This document shows, one piece after another, positions 44,660 through 52,897 of a stretch of DNA of 64,000 bases (position 1 is the stretch's first letter; each line of letters starts with the position of its first letter). Origin of the DNA: Tectiglobus sp965223355 (GTDB taxonomy: Bacteria; Pseudomonadota; Alphaproteobacteria; Rhizobiales; Hyphomicrobiaceae); the NCBI GenBank assembly GCA_965223355.1, contig CBDCWE010000003.1, positions 1,798,001-1,862,000 on the forward strand, read 5' to 3'. The notes beneath the pieces are model-generated. The model searched no databases, was not told the origin of the DNA, and was given only the letters and a program-made list of their open reading frames with translations. The position numbers and the translations under genes are program-made.

Positions 44660-46237
44660 ATGCCGGTACCCTACGACCGCCGCCGGACGTTTGCGATTAT
44701 TTCGCACCCGGATGCCGGTAAGACGACCCTGACGGAAAAGCTGCTGTTTACCGGCGGCGCCATTCACCTTGCCGGCACCGTGAAGGCGCGTGGTGAAGCG
44801 CGCCGCGCCCGGTCCGACTGGATGAAGATCGAGCAGGAGCGTGGTATCTCGGTCACCTCCTCGGTCATGACCTTCGCGCACAAGGGCCTGCTCTATAACC
44901 TGCTCGACACGCCGGGCCACGAAGATTTCTCTGAGGATACCTATCGCACGCTGACCGCCGTCGACTCCGCCATCATGGTGATCGACGCCGCCCGCGGTAT
45001 CGAGAGCCAGACCCGCAAGCTGTTCGAAGTCTGCCGCCTGCGCGATATCCCGATCATCACCTTCGTCAACAAGGTCGACCGCGAAGGCCGCGACCCCTTT
45101 GAAACCCTCGACCAGATTCAGGACGAATTGCAGCTCGAGATCTCACCGCGGGTGTGGCCGATCGGCATGGGCGGCCTGTTCGCCGGCTGCTACGATCTTC
45201 TCACCAACGAATTTTCGACCACCACCACCAACGAATCCGGCAATTGTGACACCACGCTGCAGCTGAGCGGGATCGATGATCCGAAACTCGACGAAATGGT
45301 CGATAAGGATGTGCTAGCGCAGGCCCGCGACAACATCGAGCTGGCCGCCGGCGGTTATGCCGAATTCGACCGCAACCTCTATCGTGAAGGCCATCTGACA
45401 CCGGTGATATTCGGTTCGGCCTTGCGCGATTTCGGCATCCTGAGCTTGCTCGACGTGATCGCCGATCACGCTCCGGAACCGCGCCCCAGCCCGGCCAATA
45501 CCCGCACCGTGGCGCCGGATGAGGTTCCGGTCAGCGGCTTTGTCTTCAAGGTCCAGGCCAACATGGACAAGAACCACCGCGATCGCATTGCCTTCCTGCG
45601 GCTGTGCTCCGGCAACTTCAAGCGCGGCATGAAACTGCGCCAGGTGCGCACCGGTAAGGATGTGTTGGTCCACAGCCCGATCATCTTCATGGCCCAGGAT
45701 CGCGAGATCGCCGAGGAGGCCGGCGCCGGCGATGTCATCGGCATTCCCAATCACGGCTCGATTCGCGTGGGCGACACCTTCACCGAGGGCGAGGACATGC
45801 GCTTCACTGGCATTCCCGTGTTTGCCCCGGAAATTCTGCGCCGCGTGCATCTCAAGGACACGACCCGCATCAAGCAGTTGCGCCAGGCGCTGCAGGACCT
45901 TGCCGAGGAAGGCCTGATCCAAGTCTTCAAACCGGACGTCGGCACGCAATGGCTGGTCGGCGCCATCGGACCGTTGCAGCTTGACGTCGTCATCGACCGC
46001 GCCCGCACCGAATACAAGGTCGATATCGCGTTCGAGGCGACGCCCTATCAGACCGCCCGTTGGCTCAAATCCGTTGATGAAAGAGCGCTCGCGCGCTTCA
46101 TCGAACTGAACCGCAACGCCGTCATGTCCGACCGCGACGGCGACCCGGTTTTCATGTGCCAGGGCCCGTGGGAACTGCGCTACAAGGAAGAGACCAACGA
46201 CGCCATCGCGTTCCTGAAAACCAAGGAACTGGATTGA
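44660..46237 (+). CDS. prfC: Peptide chain release factor 3
   Basis: 525 residues. G1 is SHPDAGKTTLTEK, switch region RGISVTSSV, G3 DTPGHEDFSEDTYR and G4 NKVDREGRDPFE, the pattern of RF3 rather than EF-G. It is a translational GTPase that recycles RF1/RF2 after peptide release. No good ribosome site precedes the ATG. The 3' end runs into a short AT-richer gap before the next gene. Confidence 0.95.
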   Translation: MPVPYDRRRTFAIISHPDAGKTTLTEKLLFTGGAIHLAGTVKARGEARRARSDWMKIEQERGISVTSSVMTFAHKGLLYNLLDTPGHEDFSEDTYRTLTAVDSAIMVIDAARGIESQTRKLFEVCRLRDIPIITFVNKVDREGRDPFETLDQIQDELQLEISPRVWPIGMGGLFAGCYDLLTNEFSTTTTNESGNCDTTLQLSGIDDPKLDEMVDKDVLAQARDNIELAAGGYAEFDRNLYREGHLTPVIFGSALRDFGILSLLDVIADHAPEPRPSPANTRTVAPDEVPVSGFVFKVQANMDKNHRDRIAFLRLCSGNFKRGMKLRQVRTGKDVLVHSPIIFMAQDREIAEEAGAGDVIGIPNHGSIRVGDTFTEGEDMRFTGIPVFAPEILRRVHLKDTTRIKQLRQALQDLAEEGLIQVFKPDVGTQWLVGAIGPLQLDVVIDRARTEYKVDIAFEATPYQTARWLKSVDERALARFIELNRNAVMSDRDGDPVFMCQGPWELRYKEETNDAIAFLKTKELD

Positions 46238-46275
46238 GCCGGTTCCGCCCAGCACAAGAGCAACATCAAAGACTG

Positions 46276-46467
46276 ATGACGCAGATGATCATGACAACCT
46301 CCATGTTTGACAAGTATCTGACCCCGGCCGGCTCACGGCGCGGCACGCGCCGGCAAATCACTTTCTGCGCCGCTGTGGCGCTGCTCCTCTTTGTTCTGCC
46401 AAATAAAATGTTAACGTTTGCTCAGATTGATTCGCGGCTTTCGATCCCACTGCCGCCGCATCACTGA
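46276..46467 (+). CDS. Possible small membrane protein
   Basis: A 63-residue frame from an ATG at 46276 with a basic stretch (SRRGTRRQ) and one hydrophobic segment ITFCAAVALLLFVLP. The charge pattern is that of a single-pass inner-membrane protein. No homologue recognised and the ribosome site is weak, so it could be chance. Confidence 0.3.
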   Translation: MTQMIMTTSMFDKYLTPAGSRRGTRRQITFCAAVALLLFVLPNKMLTFAQIDSRLSIPLPPHH

Positions 46468-46518
46468 CCCTGCCGTGCCAAGCGTTGTTCCAGGCGTTCT
46501 CAAGACGAGGAGCAAACC

Positions 46519-47451
46519 ATGGCCAACGTTGCCAGCGCAGACGTTCTCCGCGAAGCCGATCGCGCCGCCGGCGATGCCGCCCATGAGGCCCGCGCCGACG
46601 TTGTGCGGCGTGAAGCAAAGACCGGCGACGATGTTGTTTCCCCGAACCAATCGAAACGCCGCCAACGCCGGTTGGCCAAGCAGTCAACATCCAAAGACGG
46701 CTACAAGCACTTTATTGTCGACGTCTGGCTGCTGGATCTCAATCCGACGGAATTTGGCATCTTCAAGCGATCGCGCAATCGCGCCAAGTCGCGCCAGTTC
46801 ACACAGGACATGGACATCTATGCCGAGGTCATCGAAGACGGCAAACGCACCGGTCTTATCGGCTACCGCAAGGATCTCTGGAAGAACCAGGAAAAGAAGA
46901 CCCGCCGCCTCGTTTTCAAGCTGTTCTCCGACAAGCTCAACTGGCGCGCGACCATGGATCTGATGCTGGCCCGTTCGGTCCAACAGACCATGGGCGCGCG
47001 GTTGCTCCCGGTGATGACCTATTCGCTGAATTCGGCCGATGAAGACCAGGTCGTCAACATCGAACGCTCGGCCAACAAGTGGCCGCTGATGCCGGAAAAC
47101 TTTTCGTTTTTCCTGCTTGAGCACGGCAAGCTCGAATTCTACCGCATCCGCCAGGACTTCTTCCGCTTTGGCGACGACTACTCGATCTACAACAGCCACA
47201 ACGAGAGGATCGGTCGTCTGGACGGCGCCTTCTTCTCGATTTCGGGCAAGTGGCGATGTCGCGTCAAGGACGCCTACGCCAGCAAACAACTGCTCAACGT
47301 CCTCAAGCTGTTTTCGGCCATGCTGGTCTTTAACGATCGCTGTCGCAGCCACATCAAGCGGCTTGCCAAACAGGTTATCAACCGGCAGATCACGCCGGTG
47401 CTCGAGAAGCAGGAAACAGACCTTTACATGAACCCGCGCCGGGTTCGATAG
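46519..47451 (+). CDS. Uncharacterised protein with LURP-one/tubby-C-like segment
   Basis: 310 residues with GAGGAGC before the ATG. The first 50 residues are charged and probably disordered. Residues about 205-245, YRIRQDFFRFGDDYSIYNS and ERIGRLDGAFFSISGKW, resemble the repeated strands of the LURP-one-related fold (KxxxFxxGDDFxIYD, VDGKFFSxG). No catalytic motif, signal peptide or membrane helix is seen. LURP-one-like proteins are of unclear function, and some are membrane-associated scramblase relatives. A MITE-like element starts right after the stop. Confidence 0.6.
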   Translation: MANVASADVLREADRAAGDAAHEARADVVRREAKTGDDVVSPNQSKRRQRRLAKQSTSKDGYKHFIVDVWLLDLNPTEFGIFKRSRNRAKSRQFTQDMDIYAEVIEDGKRTGLIGYRKDLWKNQEKKTRRLVFKLFSDKLNWRATMDLMLARSVQQTMGARLLPVMTYSLNSADEDQVVNIERSANKWPLMPENFSFFLLEHGKLEFYRIRQDFFRFGDDYSIYNSHNERIGRLDGAFFSISGKWRCRVKDAYASKQLLNVLKLFSAMLVFNDRCRSHIKRLAKQVINRQITPVLEKQETDLYMNPRRVR

Positions 47452-47452
47452 G

Positions 47453-47628
47453 AAACCTCTGAACAAGTTTGGGGACCAGGGGATGATCGCCTGGTCGACG
47501 CGCTTGAGGGGCTGAAAGCCCCTTAAAGATCGCCGTGACGCGGCGGTTGGTTAGGGGTGCCGCCGGCAACGATCCCGCCGACCGTCGGTGCCCCTTTGAG
47601 ACCCGTGACCCAATTTGCCGTTCCCTGC
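47453..47628. repeat. MITE-like palindromic element, copy 3
   Basis: It starts GAAACCTCTGAACAAG, like the left end of copy 1. Internal hairpins are GAGGGGCTgaaAGCCCCTT at 47506-47524 and the GATCGCCG/CGGCGG pair near 47529-47546. The right part ATCCCGCCG plus CCGTGAC and TTCCCT near 47573-47626 corresponds to the right part of copy 2. It fills most of the gap between the LURP-like gene and the aldose dehydrogenase gene. Confidence 0.65.
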
Positions 47629-47702
47629 GTCTCGCCGCCCATGGTGCAGACATGATCAAGCCCGATATGATGCCGGAGCACCTGCCAGGGAGTTCCGACA
47701 TC

Positions 47703-48848
47703 ATGCGCACCTTTTGCTTCACCGCAGCCATCACCGTTGCCTCGACAATTGCAGCTCCGGCATTCGCTGTCCAAACCAAAGCGCCCAAACCGCGCGTTCA
47801 AACCGGCGCCAAGGTTACGACAATTGCGACCGGCCTGAACCGGCCCTGGGGCATGCAAGTGCTGCCGGACGGCCGCTTTATCGTAACGGAAAGGCCGGGC
47901 GCGATCCGCATCGTTTCGCAGTCGGGCCGGGTCTCGCCGCCATTGCCGGGCGCACCGAAGGCCGTCGCCGTCGGCCAGGGCGGCATGCTCGACATTGCCT
48001 TGGCACCTGACTTTGTTTCGTCGCGGTTGGTCTACCTGTCATACGCGCAATCGCGCGGCCGCGGCCGCAATGCCACCGGTGTTGCGCGCGCCCGTTTGGT
48101 TAGCGATGCATCCGGCGATCGCCTTGCAGGTTTGCGGGTCATCTTTCAGCAGCAGCCGGCGTTTGGCGGCGGCCTCCACTTCGGCTCGCGGTTGGCCTTC
48201 GCACCGGACGGTAAACTGTTCGTTACGCTCGGCGAGCGCTATCAGAAGTACTTTGCACAAGATCTCAAGGCCCATCTCGGCAAAGTGATCCGGATCAATC
48301 CTGACGGGACCGCACCTGATGACAACCCGCTGGCCGGCCGGGCCAACGCGGCTCCGGAGATCTGGTCGTTCGGTCATCGCAACCCGCAATCGGCCGCCAT
48401 TCACCCTGAGACCGGGAAACTTTGGATTGTCGAACACGGCGCCAGAGGCGGCGATGAAATCAACATTGCAAAACCCGGCCGCAACTATGGATGGCCGGTG
48501 ATCACCTACGGCCGCGACTATTCCGGCGCCAAAATCGGCATTGGTACCCACAACACCGGCATGGAACAGCCGCTCTACTATTGGGACCCGTCAATTGCGC
48601 CGTGCGGCATGGCCTTCTACTCGGCCGACCGTTTCCGCCAATGGCAGGGTAATCTTTTCGTTGGAGCTCTCAAGGCTCGCCACCTGACCCGTCTGGTGCT
48701 TGACGGCGAAAACGTCGTTGCCGAAGAGACTTTGCTGGAAGGTTTGCGCGCGCGTATTCGCGATGTGCGCCAAGGCCGGGATGGTTACCTCTATGTGCTC
48801 ACCGACAGTACAAACGGCCGCCTCATCCGCGTTGAGCCAAAGCGCTAA
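47703..48848 (+). CDS. Periplasmic PQQ-dependent aldose sugar dehydrogenase (YliI type)
   Basis: 381 residues from the ATG at 47703, which opens a signal peptide ending APAFA. GLNRPWGMQVLPDGRFIVTERPG and VGQGGMLDIALAPDF are beta-propeller blades, and FGSRLAFAPDGKLFVTLGER, SFGHRNPQ and EHGARGGDEIN carry the calcium/PQQ contacts. It oxidises aldoses in the periplasm using PQQ. No pqq genes are in the window. Confidence 0.9.
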   Translation: MRTFCFTAAITVASTIAAPAFAVQTKAPKPRVQTGAKVTTIATGLNRPWGMQVLPDGRFIVTERPGAIRIVSQSGRVSPPLPGAPKAVAVGQGGMLDIALAPDFVSSRLVYLSYAQSRGRGRNATGVARARLVSDASGDRLAGLRVIFQQQPAFGGGLHFGSRLAFAPDGKLFVTLGERYQKYFAQDLKAHLGKVIRINPDGTAPDDNPLAGRANAAPEIWSFGHRNPQSAAIHPETGKLWIVEHGARGGDEINIAKPGRNYGWPVITYGRDYSGAKIGIGTHNTGMEQPLYYWDPSIAPCGMAFYSADRFRQWQGNLFVGALKARHLTRLVLDGENVVAEETLLEGLRARIRDVRQGRDGYLYVLTDSTNGRLIRVEPKR

Positions 48849-48984
48849 CGGCGGCGTGAAGCAATGCGTTACGAAGACAAATTTTGGTCCAACTGCATCC
48901 ATGTTCTGTCCGTATCGTACGATTAACAATCCGCTTCGGAGGCATCGTCGTGAACTCATTTGATACCGAGGAGCAAGGTGCGCC

Positions 48985-49074
48985 ATGGTCATAGAGGTCA
49001 TTTTCGCCTGGGCGATAGCTTTGAGTGTGGCGGCGTTGATCGTGCCACCGCTGAGCAATCTGAATCACGACTAG
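48985..49074 (+). CDS. Possible 29-residue membrane peptide
   Basis: ATG at 48985 after GGAGCAAGGTGCGCC, encoding MVIEVIFAWAIALSVAALIV and then PPLSNLNHD. The single hydrophobic helix and good ribosome site suggest a small membrane protein. Its TAG stop is the edge of a large palindromic element, which may set the 3' end. No homologue recognised. Confidence 0.4.
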   Translation: MVIEVIFAWAIALSVAALIVPPLSNLNHD

Positions 49075-49130
49075 ATCATCGTGCTTTAAGTTGGAACCGC
49101 TATTGCGGTTCCAACTTAAAGCACGATGAT
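49071..49130. repeat. Perfect 26-bp-arm palindromic element
   Basis: Arms at 49075-49100 and 49105-49130 are perfect reverse complements around the loop TATT. The left half plus CTAG (49071-49100) is identical over 30 bases, in inverse orientation, to 52634-52663 at the end of rpsP. A diverged copy is at 14842. Such a hairpin could block or protect RNA ends in both directions. Confidence 0.85.
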
Positions 49131-49581
49131 GATCGCCACTTTAGAGGCGAGCAACTTTCTGCCTTTATTCGGGATCGTTCCGATTCCGAATAAAGGCAGG
49201 TAGCTCTAGTGGTCTCAATCACCGTGGCGGTCCGCTCCCCGCCCGGCCACCTCGGGGCAACCGATGAGATCATCGGCTTCAGGCGACTCAGCCTGGCAGG
49301 CGCTCAATAGCGCTCCGGTGAAGTGCCTCGATATTTGTGCGGGCTGGTATTACAGTGCATTACAGTGTCCGGCTTGACTTGAGCGCATCGTTCAACCATT
49401 GTGTCGGCCTAATCACGCCCGTCTGACGCGAGCCCGACTTCAGGCTGGACCGAACGGTTGTTCTGCCCGAAGCGGACAACACCCGCTAGCGAGTTTCGCC
49501 CGCGGGTGCGTTTTGCGTTCGGCCGGTCTTTGCTGTTTCTTGAGGATCCGAAAACCCGTCCGTCAGGTTATTTGAGGAAGC
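49131..49581. other. Structured intergenic region upstream of ffh
   Basis: No gene recognised. A second hairpin with perfect 14-bp arms, CTGCCTTTATTCGG and CCGAATAAAGGCAG, spans 49159-49199. GTGGCGGTCCGCTCCCC near 49222 belongs to a short repeat also seen after coaA. Two ATTACAGTG copies lie near 49350-49370. CACCCGC and GCGGGTG at 49480 and 49502 can pair ahead of CGTTTT. No SRP RNA could be made out. Confidence 0.45.
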
Positions 49582-51153
49582 ATGTTCGAATCGTTATCCG
49601 ATCGGCTGTCAGGCATCTTTGAGGCGCTGACCCGCCGTGGCGCTCTTACCGACAGTGATGTGGCAACAGCCATGCGCGAGGTTCGCCGTGCCCTGCTGGA
49701 GGCAGACGTCGCGCTTGAAGTCGTGCGCGAGTTCACGGACCAGGTGCGCGAGAAGGCCATCGGTCAGGAAGTCGTGAGATCGGTCACGCCGGGCCAGATG
49801 GTCGTCAAGATCGTTCACGACGAATTGGTTCGTGTGTTGGGCTCGGATGCCGAGCCGATTGACCTGACCGCCGCGCCGCCGGTCCCGATCCTGATGGTCG
49901 GCCTCCAGGGTTCCGGGAAGACGACGACGACGGCCAAGATCGCGAAGCGACTGACGGACCGCGATGCCAAGAAGGTGTTGATGGCCTCGCTCGACACGCG
50001 GCGCCCGGCGGCCCAGGAACAGCTCAAGGTGCTTGGTGAACAAACCGGCGTTGCGACCCTGCCGGTGATCGCCGGCCAGACGCCGATCCAGATCGCCCGC
50101 CGCGCCATGGATGCCGGCCGGCTCGGCAGCTATGACGTCGTCATGCTCGACACCGCCGGCCGCATCACCATCGACGAAGGGCTGATGAACGAGGTTGCCG
50201 ACGTCAAGTCGGCAACGGGGCCGCACGAAACGCTGCTCGTCGCCGACAGTCTCACCGGTCAGGACGCGGTCACCACGGCCACCGCCTTCGATGAACGTGT
50301 CGGCATCACCGGCATCGTTCTGACCCGCATAGACGGCGATGGCCGTGGCGGTGCCGCGCTTTCAATGCGTGCCGTCACCGGCAAGCCGATCAAGCTTCTC
50401 GGCACCGGCGAGAAGTGGGATGCTCTTGAAGATTTCCATCCGGAACGCATCGCCGGCCGCATTCTTGGCATGGGCGATGTCGTAAGTCTGGTTGAGCGCG
50501 CCGCCGAAACGATCGACGCCGAAAAGGCGCAAAAGATCGCCGACAAGATGAAGAAGGGGGCGTTCGACCTTGATGATCTGGCCGAACAGATCAAGCAGAT
50601 GCAGCGCCTCGGCGGCATGGGCAGCGTTCTCGGAATGCTTCCGGGCGTCGGCAAGATCAAAAACCAGATCGCCGATGCCAACCTCGACGACAAGGTTCTC
50701 AAGCGCCAGCACGCGATCATTACGTCGATGACCAAAAAGGAGCGCGCCAGCCCGAAGATCATCGATGGCAAACGCCGCCGCCGCATTGCCGCCGGCTCTG
50801 GGACAAAGGTCCAGGATGTCAATCAGCTTCTCAAAATGCATCGCCAGATGGCGGACATGATGAAAAAGATGGGCAAGAACAAGGGCCTGATGGGCCGCAT
50901 GATGGGCGGTCTCGGGATCAGTGGCGCCGGCATGGGCGGTATGCCTGAGCCGACGCCCGATATGATCGAGCAGGCCAAGGCCCTGCAGCGGTCAGGCCAG
51001 CTCCCCAAGGGTCTGCCGGGTCTACCGTCGGGCGCCGGGGCGCCGAAGCCGCTGCCCAGTCTCGGCGGCGGCGGCTTACCTGGTCTCGGCGGCCTGCCGG
51101 GTTTGGGTGGCGCCGGCGCCGCTGGTGCCCGCAAAAAGAAGCGCAACAAGTAG
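49582..51153 (+). CDS. ffh: Signal recognition particle protein Ffh
   Basis: 523 residues; GAGGAAGC precedes the ATG. The NG domain has MVGLQGSGKTTTTAKIAKRL (G1), DTAGR and TRIDGDGRGG. The M domain from about residue 325 has KQMQRLGGMGSVLGMLPG and the methionine-rich MMKKMGKNKGLMGRMMGGL. The tail is a long Gly/Pro-rich low-complexity stretch ending KKKRNK. Ffh with 4.5S RNA targets nascent membrane proteins to FtsY. GNAT genes and rpsP follow. Confidence 0.96.
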   Translation: MFESLSDRLSGIFEALTRRGALTDSDVATAMREVRRALLEADVALEVVREFTDQVREKAIGQEVVRSVTPGQMVVKIVHDELVRVLGSDAEPIDLTAAPPVPILMVGLQGSGKTTTTAKIAKRLTDRDAKKVLMASLDTRRPAAQEQLKVLGEQTGVATLPVIAGQTPIQIARRAMDAGRLGSYDVVMLDTAGRITIDEGLMNEVADVKSATGPHETLLVADSLTGQDAVTTATAFDERVGITGIVLTRIDGDGRGGAALSMRAVTGKPIKLLGTGEKWDALEDFHPERIAGRILGMGDVVSLVERAAETIDAEKAQKIADKMKKGAFDLDDLAEQIKQMQRLGGMGSVLGMLPGVGKIKNQIADANLDDKVLKRQHAIITSMTKKERASPKIIDGKRRRRIAAGSGTKVQDVNQLLKMHRQMADMMKKMGKNKGLMGRMMGGLGISGAGMGGMPEPTPDMIEQAKALQRSGQLPKGLPGLPSGAGAPKPLPSLGGGGLPGLGGLPGLGGAGAAGARKKKRNK

Positions 51154-51161
51154 TTCTCACC

Positions 51162-51701
51162 ATGTCCGCTTATTGCCCGATCATAGAGACCGAGCGCCTC
51201 AGGCTGCGCGACTTCCGTGAGGATGACCACCCGGCCTATGCCGCGTTCCTCGCGGATGTGGATGCAACGCGCTATATCGGCGGTCCGTTTGGCGAGCGCC
51301 AGGCATGGCGCGTAATGGCGGCCTATATCGGCCACTGGCACTGGCGCGGCTATGGACCGTTCGCCGTCGCAGACCGGGAAAGCGACGAATTCATCGGTTA
51401 TTGCGGGCCTTGGTATCCCTACGGCAAACCCGAACCGGAAATCATGTGGGGCATCGTTCCGGCCCGCTGGCGCCGGGGCTTTGCAAGCGAGGCGGCACGA
51501 GCAGCGCGCCATTGGGCCTACACCGAGGCCGCCTGGCCGGGCGCCGTCAGCTACATCATGCCGGACAACATCGCCTCTCAGGGTGTCGCTCAGCGTCTCG
51601 GTGCCAGGCGCGAAGGCGCACACGATCACGATGGCGTCGAGGTCGAGGGCTGGCGCCATCCGTCCGCCGCCGACCTGCGCAACGCGGGAGCGCCCGCATG
51701 A
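51162..51701 (+). CDS. GNAT acetyltransferase (RimL-like) 1
   Basis: 179 residues. ETERLRLRDFREDDHPAY is the RimL-type start, and EIMWGIVPARWRRGFASEAARAAR carries the acetyl-CoA-binding loop. It overlaps the next GNAT by four bases (ATGA). Both are probably protein or small-molecule acetyltransferases of unknown target, inserted between ffh and rpsP. Confidence 0.85.
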   Translation: MSAYCPIIETERLRLRDFREDDHPAYAAFLADVDATRYIGGPFGERQAWRVMAAYIGHWHWRGYGPFAVADRESDEFIGYCGPWYPYGKPEPEIMWGIVPARWRRGFASEAARAARHWAYTEAAWPGAVSYIMPDNIASQGVAQRLGARREGAHDHDGVEVEGWRHPSAADLRNAGAPA

Positions 51702-52222
51702 CCGCGCTCCAATCCGAACGCCTTAGTTTGCGCCAGTGGCTCGTCACCGATTTCGAGCCGTTGGCAAATTTCCTGACCGACGCTGCGGCCACGCGCCTGC
51801 TTGGCAACGGCGCCGGCACCCGCGAACAGGCCTGGGATTGGTTCTGCGCGGCCGCCGGCGCCTGGCAGCTCACCGGCCGCGGCCTGTTTGCACTCGAGGC
51901 CAAGGCCGCGCCCGGCCTCCTCGGCTGGTGCGGGCTTTGGCAGCCGGTCGATCTCGACGAACCGGAACTTGCCTGGAGCCTGTTCCCGCTCGCCCAGGGT
52001 CAGGGTTTCGCCACCGAGGCGGCCCGCACGGTCCAGCGCTGGGCGGCCGTCGATCTTGGCCTGCCGCCGCTATTCAGTTTTGTCCACCCCGACAACACCC
52101 CATCGCGTGCCGTGGCCGAGCGCCTCGGTGCCGTGATCGAAAGCGAGACGACGTTCCGCGGCCGCCCGCGCCTCGTCTATCGCCATCGCAACTTTGAAGC
52201 CGACACCCACATTTCATCTTGA
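51698..52222 (+). CDS. GNAT acetyltransferase (RimL-like) 2
   Basis: 174 residues from the ATG at 51698; the frame is open upstream only as an overlap with GNAT 1. SERLSLRQWLVTDFEPLANFL, ELAWSLFPLAQGQGFATEAAR and HPDNTPSRAVAERLGA show the same layout as GNAT 1, so the two are tandem paralogues. It sits 18 bases before rpsP and so may be co-expressed with it. Confidence 0.85.
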   Translation: MTALQSERLSLRQWLVTDFEPLANFLTDAAATRLLGNGAGTREQAWDWFCAAAGAWQLTGRGLFALEAKAAPGLLGWCGLWQPVDLDEPELAWSLFPLAQGQGFATEAARTVQRWAAVDLGLPPLFSFVHPDNTPSRAVAERLGAVIESETTFRGRPRLVYRHRNFEADTHISS

Positions 52223-52240
52223 ACCGGAGACAATATCCAG

Positions 52241-52648
52241 ATGTCAGTCGTCAAACTTCGCCTCACGCGCTCGGGCACGAAAAAGCGCCCTTACTATCAC
52301 ATTGTTGCTGCCGCCAATACGTCACCGCGTGATGGCCGCTACATCGAGCGCGTCGGTTCCTACAATCCGATGGTGCCGAAAGATCACCCCGAGCGCGTCC
52401 GGCTGAACGAAGACCGCTGCAAGCATTGGTTGTCCGTTGGCGCCCAGCCGACCGACCGTGTCGCCCGTTTCCTCGATGCCGCCGGCCTCATCGAGCGCCG
52501 CCCGCGCAACAATCCGAAAAAGGCTCTGCCCGGCAAGAAACGCCAGGAACGCGAAGCCGCCGCCGCCGCTGCCGCCGCCGAGGCTGCCGAAGCCGCCGCG
52601 GCAGTAACGGGAGGAGCGGCGGACGGTGAAGAGGCGGTTCCAACTTAA
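52241..52648 (+). CDS. rpsP: 30S ribosomal protein S16
   Basis: 135 residues with GGAGA before the ATG. VKLRLTRSGTKKRPYYHIV is the S16 start. The C-terminal extension is a long Ala/Glu run, common in alphaproteobacteria. The last residues AVPT and the TAA stop are encoded inside a 30-base half of the palindromic element, so the native end may have been longer or different. rimM follows after about 250 bases. Confidence 0.96.
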   Translation: MSVVKLRLTRSGTKKRPYYHIVAAANTSPRDGRYIERVGSYNPMVPKDHPERVRLNEDRCKHWLSVGAQPTDRVARFLDAAGLIERRPRNNPKKALPGKKRQEREAAAAAAAAEAAEAAAAVTGGAADGEEAVPT

Positions 52649-52663
52649 AGCACGATGATCTAG
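52634..52663. repeat. Half of the palindromic element at the rpsP 3' end
   Basis: GCGGTTCCAACTTAAAGCAC and the following ten bases equal the reverse complement of 49071-49100 without a mismatch. It begins inside rpsP and contains its stop codon. Only one arm is present, so it cannot form the large hairpin by itself. Confidence 0.85.
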
Positions 52664-52897
52664 CCGCATCCCGCCTCGTCCGTGGCGCTGTAACGCATTT
52701 GTCGACCGTCGCTTCGGAAGCGTAAAGGTCACGCGGCTGCGGTGTTCGTTGGGGTTCTCGAAGTGGTCCTTGATGCGCTCCTGAGCGGCCATGACAGCCG
52801 CCGCCGAAACAGTTCATAAAGCCGCCGTCGTTTGCGATTGCGTGCGCCGGACGACACGATAGTAGAAATGCCCGACCGGTGTTGGCATGCTTATCTC

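Noticed and set aside
45314..46255. 313-residue minus-strand frame
   Set aside because: It is antisense to prfC, which has all GTPase motifs.
49380..49560. SRP (4.5S) RNA gene upstream of ffh
   Set aside because: No GGAAGCA-type tetraloop region or long pairing typical of SRP RNA could be found.
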